This document shows positions 58,752 through 64,000 of a stretch of DNA of 64,000 nucleotides, one piece after another; the stretch's first letter is position 1, and each line of letters starts with the position of its first letter. A program made the position numbers and the translations under genes. The notes beneath the pieces were generated by a model, which saw only the letters and a program-made list of their open reading frames with translations, did not search any database and was not told where the DNA came from. This stretch comes from Neoroseomonas sp044356015 (GTDB lineage Bacteria; Pseudomonadota; Alphaproteobacteria; Acetobacterales; Acetobacteraceae): positions 1 through 64,000 of the forward strand of contig JBIKXA010000001.1 of assembly GCA_044356015.1 (NCBI GenBank), read 5' to 3'.

Positions 58752-59093
58752 TTGGGTCTCCTGGTCCCCGTCGCGTTTTCAAACGCCATTTTCTCATGCC
58801 GAGGGGTTCGTCGGGGGCGAAGAACGCCCCGACCATGGCCAGTCTCGGCAAGAGGTAGATGACAGGGGGCACGCTACGCAGATGTGATGAATGAGCCCTG
58901 AACAGGTATGTGAAATTCATGCAATAAACGAAAACTTTATTGATGCTGCCAAATCCGGCATCGCCTGAATTTCTGACGGTTTCCATCGATCCCTTATCAA
59001 TCGCGCGAATAAAACTGCGCTTCCTCACCGAACATTCAGGAGTTTCAGATAGCCTTCGCCTTAATCGTGCAACATCCTGATGCGGAAATTCCG
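58752..59093. other. 342-nt divergent promoter region between two chemoreceptor genes
   Basis: This gap must hold two divergent promoters. An imperfect GC-rich stem GTCGGGGGCG/CGCCCCGAC (58810-58833, one bulged base) stands near the left gene's 5' end. The right half is AT-rich (rows 58921-59020) and is a likely promoter area; I cannot name boxes. No gene-like frame is supported. Confidence 0.45.
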
Positions 59094-61121
59094 ATGCCTA
59101 AAGCTGCTCACGCATTTTCATCATCGCGCTCTTTATTGGGGATTGGCGTTATTGCTGGGCTTACCGCCTTGGGCACGGCGGGCATCATTTACGGCTTGCC
59201 GCAAAGCCTACCTGCGCCCCCCGCTGATCCGCGCCTGCCCGCGCTCGCGCGCAGCTTGGACATTGCCGAACGCGCCACGCAGCTTTCCGGCGCGGTGCCG
59301 CCGATGCTGTTGGCACGGTCCGACGCTGAATTGAACGAAGCAGCGCGCCGTGCCCGCCAGGCGGAAGACCGGCTGAATACGTTGTTACGCAGCAATCCCG
59401 CCATCCCGTCCGGCATTCAGACTGCCAGCACCAGCCTTGCAGAGGCGCTACGACAGCTTGGCGCGGCCTTGCAAGCGGAACAACGGGCGCGCCAGGAAGC
59501 CGGGCAGCACATCGCCGCTTTGGGCGCCGCGCATCACGTCTTTCGCTCAGCCCTTCTGCCTGCCATTGATGGGGTTGGACAGGAAATCGCCCGCGCCATG
59601 AATGGGGCGCCCCCACCGCGCGGTCAGGCCCCAAGGCCGCGCGGCTTGCTCGCCAATAATGAAATCCCCCGGCAGGCCGCGCTGTTCAATGCCCGCAGCG
59701 CGGCAGAGGAGCTTTTCGGCATTGCCAACCGCATCGGCACCACGCGGGATGATGCGGCGCATCAGGCGCTGATCACGGCGCAGAATGGGGCACTGGCAAA
59801 TCTCGATGCCGCAATGGCCGCTTTGGGCAATGCGCCGCGCTATCAGGCGCTGCGTGAAGCTGCCTCAGCCCTCCAGCGCGCCCACCAGGCGCTGGAAGCG
59901 CCAGCAGCGCGCGCGGCGCGCGAAAACGCCTCTGGCCAGCAGGTCGCCGCTGCTGCCGCGCGGTTGAGTGACGCTGGGGCGCGTTTCCAGGCCAGCGTCA
60001 CGCCGCTGCTTTCCGCTGCGGCGGAAGAAGCCCGTCGCGCCCGCCCTGCCCAGCCAAAGCAGACCCCGGCGCAAAGCTTGCCGTTGCTGCTGGGCGGGCT
60101 TGCCCTGGCCTTGGCGGCGTTGCTGGGCTTCCTGACGCGCCGCAGCGGCGCCCCCGCATTTTCGGAACAACGTTCGGATGCGGGCATGCTTGCCCATTTG
60201 CGCGCTGATCTGGCCAGCGCCAACGCCGCGCGTGATGCTGCGCTCGGCGAACTTGTCAGACTCAAATCCGATCATGCGGCGCTGCGCGCGGAAGCGGGCC
60301 GGGTGCTGGAAGCGGAAATCACGCCCCGCCTGCAAGGCTTGGCACAGGCCGCCAGCACCAATCATGCGACCCTGGCAAGCCTGACAGAAGCGCAACGGGC
60401 AGCGCAGCAGGCGACCAGCACCATCGGCGCCAGCGCGGGACGCGCGCAGGAAGAAACCGGCAAGGTTGCCGCAGCGGCCGAGGAACTGACCGCGACCGTT
60501 ACCGCCGTTTCCGAACAAATTCGCGCTTCCGCCAGCATCGCCGCCGAAGCGGTCAATGCCGCCGGGCGCACCGATGGCATTGTGCAAGGGCTTGCCGGCG
60601 CGGCCGAGAAAATTGGCGATGTGGTGAAACTGATCTCCGCCATCGCCGGCCAGACCAATCTGCTGGCGCTGAACGCCACCATTGAAGCCGCGCGCGCGGG
60701 TGAAGCCGGCAAGGGCTTTGCGGTGGTGGCTTCCGAGGTCAAGGCCTTGGCCGCGCAAACCGCCAAGGCGACCGAGGAAATTTCGCGCCAGGTGCAGGAA
60801 ATCCGCAGCACCTCCTCTGAAGCGGTGGCGGCCATTCAGGGCATTGCAGAGGTGGTGCAGCGTATTGATGGCATTGCCGGCGAAGCCGCGCGCGCCATTG
60901 AACAGCAGGGCACAGCCACACGCGAAATCGCCCAGGGCATTGCTGCGGCAGCCGAGGGGACCTCCGCAGTGGCTCGGGCGGTCGCCATTGTGCAGGGCGG
61001 CATGGAAGCGGCCGGCGCGCCGGTCGCTGCCCTTGGTGATCATGCCGATGCAATGGCGCGGCAAAGCGCGACGCTGCAAGAGCAAGTGGTGAGCCTAGCT
61101 GGGCGGCTACAGGCGGCCTGA
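59094..61121 (+). CDS. Methyl-accepting chemotaxis protein without clear HAMP
   Basis: A protein of 675 aa from ATG 59094 (a GTG at 59067 is in frame but lacks a ribosome-binding site). TM1 lies near residues 14-36 ('LLGIGVIAGLTALGTAGIIY'), followed by an unusually Ala/Arg-rich helical sensor of about 290 residues, and TM2 ('LPLLLGGLALALAALLGFL') near 330. The signalling part has 'GEAGKGFAVVASEVKALAAQ' and 'KLISAIAGQTNLLALNATIE'. A HAMP domain is not evident. It overlaps the convergent transporter gene by 15 nt. Confidence 0.9.
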   Translation: MPKAAHAFSSSRSLLGIGVIAGLTALGTAGIIYGLPQSLPAPPADPRLPALARSLDIAERATQLSGAVPPMLLARSDAELNEAARRARQAEDRLNTLLRSNPAIPSGIQTASTSLAEALRQLGAALQAEQRARQEAGQHIAALGAAHHVFRSALLPAIDGVGQEIARAMNGAPPPRGQAPRPRGLLANNEIPRQAALFNARSAAEELFGIANRIGTTRDDAAHQALITAQNGALANLDAAMAALGNAPRYQALREAASALQRAHQALEAPAARAARENASGQQVAAAAARLSDAGARFQASVTPLLSAAAEEARRARPAQPKQTPAQSLPLLLGGLALALAALLGFLTRRSGAPAFSEQRSDAGMLAHLRADLASANAARDAALGELVRLKSDHAALRAEAGRVLEAEITPRLQGLAQAASTNHATLASLTEAQRAAQQATSTIGASAGRAQEETGKVAAAAEELTATVTAVSEQIRASASIAAEAVNAAGRTDGIVQGLAGAAEKIGDVVKLISAIAGQTNLLALNATIEAARAGEAGKGFAVVASEVKALAAQTAKATEEISRQVQEIRSTSSEAVAAIQGIAEVVQRIDGIAGEAARAIEQQGTATREIAQGIAAAAEGTSAVARAVAIVQGGMEAAGAPVAALGDHADAMARQSATLQEQVVSLAGRLQAA

Positions 61122-62054
61122 CGCCCCAACAGGGCTCAACCGCGCATAAATCGGGCGCAACAGAAAGGGTGTGAGAAACAGCGGGAATTGGCCGAGCGCA
61201 AAGAACAGTAGAATCCGCTCATCGGTCGCCGCCGGCAGCACCGCCAGGAACAGCGCCATGTTGCGATTGCCACCGAGCAAGCCCGCTGTCAGCGCCAGCG
61301 TCTTGCCGGTAGGCGCAAAGACCAAGGCGGTTGCGGCATTCAGGCCGAAATTGGCGGCGAAGGCCAAGGCCAATCCACCCATCACCCAGGCCGGGTCTGA
61401 GGTGATCTTGGCCAGCATCCCATCCATGACGCCAAAGCCGAAAATCACGACAAGCCACACCACGGAACCATCCAGGGCGCCGGCATAGCGTTGCAGGCGC
61501 GCGGGCCCGGCAAGGCGGCGCAGCGCGACCGCAATGAGCAAGGGCAGGCCCACCACCAACATCAGCCGGCCCATCAGCGCGGAAAGCGAAATGGCAAGGT
61601 CTATGCCCATCAGCCCAAGCGCCAAGGGCGGCGCGGTGAAGGGCACAATCAGCGTGGTGATGATGGCGACCACCAGCGAAATCTCACCATCCAACCCCAC
61701 CATGCGCGCAAAGGCGGGGGAGGATGTGGCGGCACAGCCCATGGCGCTGATCACCAGCCCCGCGACCAAGGGCCCTTCAAAGCCAAAGCCACGCAGCACC
61801 AGGAAAAGCAGGATGGGGCAGACCAGCATCATCCAGCCGACCAATACCGCCACCAATACGGGCCGGCGCAAATACGCCACCACCTGCGCCAAATCCACGC
61901 GCAGCAGCACAAGCGTCATCAGCGTTGCGACCGAAAACGTGACAACATCACGAAACAGCGCCGCCAAGGGCGGGATGAAAAGCCCAGCGAAAATACCAAG
62001 CGCCAGCAGCAGCCCACCACGCCGGGCGGACCATTCCAGGAAGCCAAGGGTCAT
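61107..62054 (-). CDS. Bile acid:sodium symporter-like (BASS/SBF) membrane transporter
   Basis: A protein of 315 aa with nine or ten predicted membrane helices. 'VISAMGCAATSSPAFARMVG' and 'LTAGLLGGNRNMALFLAVL' resemble the two crossing-helix motifs of the BASS fold (the 'GLLGGNRNMALF' motif is close to those of SBF-like proteins). The substrate cannot be predicted; organic anions are usual for the superfamily. It ends within the 3' end of the convergent chemoreceptor gene (15-nt overlap). Confidence 0.7.
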   Translation of the reverse strand: MTLGFLEWSARRGGLLLALGIFAGLFIPPLAALFRDVVTFSVATLMTLVLLRVDLAQVVAYLRRPVLVAVLVGWMMLVCPILLFLVLRGFGFEGPLVAGLVISAMGCAATSSPAFARMVGLDGEISLVVAIITTLIVPFTAPPLALGLMGIDLAISLSALMGRLMLVVGLPLLIAVALRRLAGPARLQRYAGALDGSVVWLVVIFGFGVMDGMLAKITSDPAWVMGGLALAFAANFGLNAATALVFAPTGKTLALTAGLLGGNRNMALFLAVLPAATDERILLFFALGQFPLFLTPFLLRPIYARLSPVGASGRL

Positions 62055-62375
62055 CAGCAGGGGCGTTTGCGTGTGATCACGGATTTAGCTTTCCAATTCG
62101 GGGCGTGCAACACAAGCCATGATGAATGATGGGAAAAAGAACAATAGCCTCGCTGGCCCATGAAACGCCGATCGGGCTGACGCCGACGGATCAGCGCCAT
62201 GCCGGCGAAAAGGGGTTCCGCCTCCGCGTCTGGCCTACTGCCATGGCCGCGCAACTTAAGCAGATAGCCTCCGGCAAACCCAAGACGATCCAGCCTGAAG
62301 GGGTCCGCATTAGGTCCGCATGCGGGTTGGCGTCTTGGCGCGAAAGAGAAGCGGCTTATGAGTCTTTGATTTCAT
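62055..62375. other. Gap between transporter gene and tRNA-Lys
   Basis: About 320 nt with no supported gene. A plus-strand frame runs through it into the complement of tRNA-Lys and is an artefact. The left end should contain the transporter promoter; the rest shows nothing recognisable. Confidence 0.5.
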
Positions 62376-62451
<76 letters not shown>

Positions 62452-62799
62452 GCCGACCAGGGCAAGCCCCGGCATCACCAAGGCGCGCTTCATACCGCCC
62501 AGCGCAGTTTTGTCCAGCCCCTTAAAGCAGCGCCCGCCCAGATGAAATTACCTGAACGGGTGAAGGTGCCTCAAAACCTATGGCCCGCCCCGTTTGCAAG
62601 TGGGATTTTGAGGTGCCTTGATCAGTCTGCGTCAACCTATACGGTCTCATGGGGTCACCCATGGCCAAGATGGACATCCGCACGTCTGGAGCCAGAATAA
62701 AGCCATCGGCAGCGAGTGCCATTTTTTTGACCGCACTAAGATGCTCGAAAAACAACAATAAAGAGCGGGTTGCGTAAACCGATTTGAACGCAACACGGC
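62452..62799. other. 348-nt gap with a long imperfect hairpin, downstream of the PleD-type gene
   Basis: No gene is supported. AAGGTGCCTCAAAA (62563-62576) and TTTTGAGGTGCCTT (62606-62619) pair as 4 bp, a symmetric 2-nt internal loop and 8 bp, around a 29-nt loop. It may be part of the 3' untranslated region of the minus-strand PleD-type gene or a small RNA. The promoter of tRNA-Lys must lie in the left part. Confidence 0.45.
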
Positions 62800-64000
62800 T
62801 TAAGGACGCCAATCGGCCTCGGTCGCGGCTTCAACGCGGTTGCGGCCCAATGATTTCGCCCGATACATGGCTGTATCGGCGGCAGCGATAAGGGACGGGG
62901 CTTCCGTATTGTTGCCGGCCAGGGCACTGCCGATGCTCACGGTGACCGGCAGCTTGGCTTGGCCAAGGTCAATCGGTCTGCCAGCAATGGCAGCGCGGAG
63001 CCTTTCGGCGATAACGGCGGTTTCCTCGGCGCCCGCGCCCGACATGACTACCAGAAACTCTTCCCCGCCATAGCGCGCCACCACATCGGAAGCGCGCACA
63101 TGTTCGCGCAGCCGTGCCGCCACTTCGCGCAATGCGGCATCACCCGCCGCATGGCCATAGTAATCATTGAGCGGCTTGAAGCGATCCACATCAATCATCA
63201 GCACACCACACGCGGTGCCTGCGCGCAGCAACGATTCCAGATGGCGAATGACATAACGGCGATTGCGCAGGCCCGTGAGCCCATCGGTCACCGCCAATTC
63301 GAGTGAGCGATCAAACTCCGCCCTAAGGCGCAGCTGATAACGCCGCCGCCGCACCTGATTGCGCACGCGCGCGCGCAATTCTTCCTCATTGATCGGCCGC
63401 AGCACATGATCGGATGCGCCCAATTCAAAGGCCCGCAGCACCAGGTCTCGTTGTTCATCATCCGCAATCAGCATCAGCGGCAAATCGCGCGTCTCGGCCT
63501 CAGCGCGCAAGCGTGACGCAAGGCGGAGCGGATCACCTTCCGACATGGGAAGTGACGTCAGCACAAGGTCATAATGCGCAAGCGGATCACGCAGCCTATC
63601 CCAAACCGTCTTCTCATCCCGGAATTGCTCAAGTGCCATGCCATCGGCAGCCAGCGCGCTGGAAAGTGCTGCGGCCTCAGCCGCATGATCCGAAAGCAGC
63701 AGCACCTTGGCACCCTCGAAATCCTCGGGCGGCGCGCTTGGCGGTTCAAAGCCCAGATCGCGCACGGTCTCAGCACGCAGCCGCCACGCATCCAGCACCT
63801 GCTTCACCCGCAACAGGGCGCGCAGCCTGGCGAATAGCGTCGCCTGATCCACCGGCTTGACCAGGAAATCATCCGCCCCGGCATCAAGGCCGCGCACCCG
63901 TTCACTTTGGTCATTGAGCGAAGTGACCATCACCACCGGGATATGCGCCGTGGCCGGCTGGGCCTTCAGGCGTCGGCAGGCCTCAAACCCATCCATCACG
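62800..64000 (-). CDS. pleD: PleD-type response regulator diguanylate cyclase (N-terminus beyond window)
   Basis: The visible 399 residues begin inside a first receiver domain ('MMDGFEACRRLK', 'VVMVTSLNDQSERVRGLDAG', 'DDFLVKPVD'), so the phospho-acceptor Asp lies to the right of the window. A second, degenerate receiver follows (about 100-215: 'KVLLLSDHAAEAAALSSALA', 'LMLIADDEQRDLVLRAFELG'). The C-terminal GGDEF domain has 'DGLTGLRNRRYVIRHLESLL', 'MIDVDRFKPLNDYYGHAAGD' and the catalytic 'VARYGGEEFLVVMSG'. The REC-REC-GGDEF layout equals Caulobacter PleD, which makes c-di-GMP during the swarmer-to-stalked change. An I-site RxxD ('RASD') precedes GGEEF. Confidence 0.92.
   Translation of the reverse strand, partial: VMDGFEACRRLKAQPATAHIPVVMVTSLNDQSERVRGLDAGADDFLVKPVDQATLFARLRALLRVKQVLDAWRLRAETVRDLGFEPPSAPPEDFEGAKVLLLSDHAAEAAALSSALAADGMALEQFRDEKTVWDRLRDPLAHYDLVLTSLPMSEGDPLRLASRLRAEAETRDLPLMLIADDEQRDLVLRAFELGASDHVLRPINEEELRARVRNQVRRRRYQLRLRAEFDRSLELAVTDGLTGLRNRRYVIRHLESLLRAGTACGVLMIDVDRFKPLNDYYGHAAGDAALREVAARLREHVRASDVVARYGGEEFLVVMSGAGAEETAVIAERLRAAIAGRPIDLGQAKLPVTVSIGSALAGNNTEAPSLIAAADTAMYRAKSLGRNRVEAATEADWRP

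Overview
The window reads as part of an alphaproteobacterial chromosome, most likely Rhodospirillales and probably Acetobacteraceae (Roseomonas-like). This rests on high-GC codon use in the core part, a PopZ (DUF2497) gene, and the order PCMT-family methyltransferase, TolC, PopZ, valS. The genus is an inference. No rRNA genes or CRISPR arrays were seen. Three tRNA genes lie on the minus strand: Asn, Cys and Lys.

Left part, 1 to about 43.46 kb, is accessory DNA ending at the 3' end of tRNA-Asn. At 0.1-10.1 kb it holds toxin-antitoxin remnants (a RES-toxin tail, and a DUF1778 antitoxin overlapping an HTH antitoxin), a secreted metallophosphatase, two ParB-fused DNA methyltransferases separated by two small membrane-type genes, a Tat-exported zinc deacylase-like protein, and a set of small plasmid/phage-type genes, three of which sit behind copies of one conserved leader of about 100 bp. 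At 10.2-13.8 kb lie a tandem 2TM (SLATT/DUF4231-like) protein, a GH19 lysozyme/chitinase-like enzyme, and a polytopic membrane protein with an unassigned Rossmann-like cytosolic domain.

The centre of interest is 14.0-39.25 kb: a complete extracellular contractile injection system (eCIS, Afp/PVC type), all on the minus strand. In transcription order it has a DUF4255 cap protein, a 347-aa unknown, one sheath, three tube paralogues, a DUF5908-like small protein, a LysM spike adaptor, a VgrG-like spike, a gp25 wedge, a PAAR-like tip, a very large baseplate J protein, a phage-like fibre, a small coiled-coil protein, a second baseplate protein, a 601-aa beta-rich unknown, the tape measure, an AAA+ ATPase, and a 1311-aa DUF4157 effector with a low-GC, toxin-like C-terminus. 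The lysozyme and the two membrane proteins downstream on the same strand could serve particle release or producer protection.

At 39.3-43.4 kb there is a graveyard of mobile DNA: fragments of IS3 and IS21 transposases, a phage terminase small subunit with a truncated large subunit, a duplicated glycerophosphodiesterase tail, and a 331-bp IS-derived miniature element with perfect 17-bp ends.

Right part, 43.46-64 kb, is ordinary core chromosome: tRNA-Asn, tRNA-Cys, PCMT-family protein, TolC, PopZ, ValS, IlvD, two small secreted proteins, pirin, a tandem universal stress protein, a phosphotransferase-kinase fusion overlapping pdxH, fabI, two divergent chemoreceptors, a bile-acid-symporter-like transporter, tRNA-Lys, and a PleD-type diguanylate cyclase running off the right edge.
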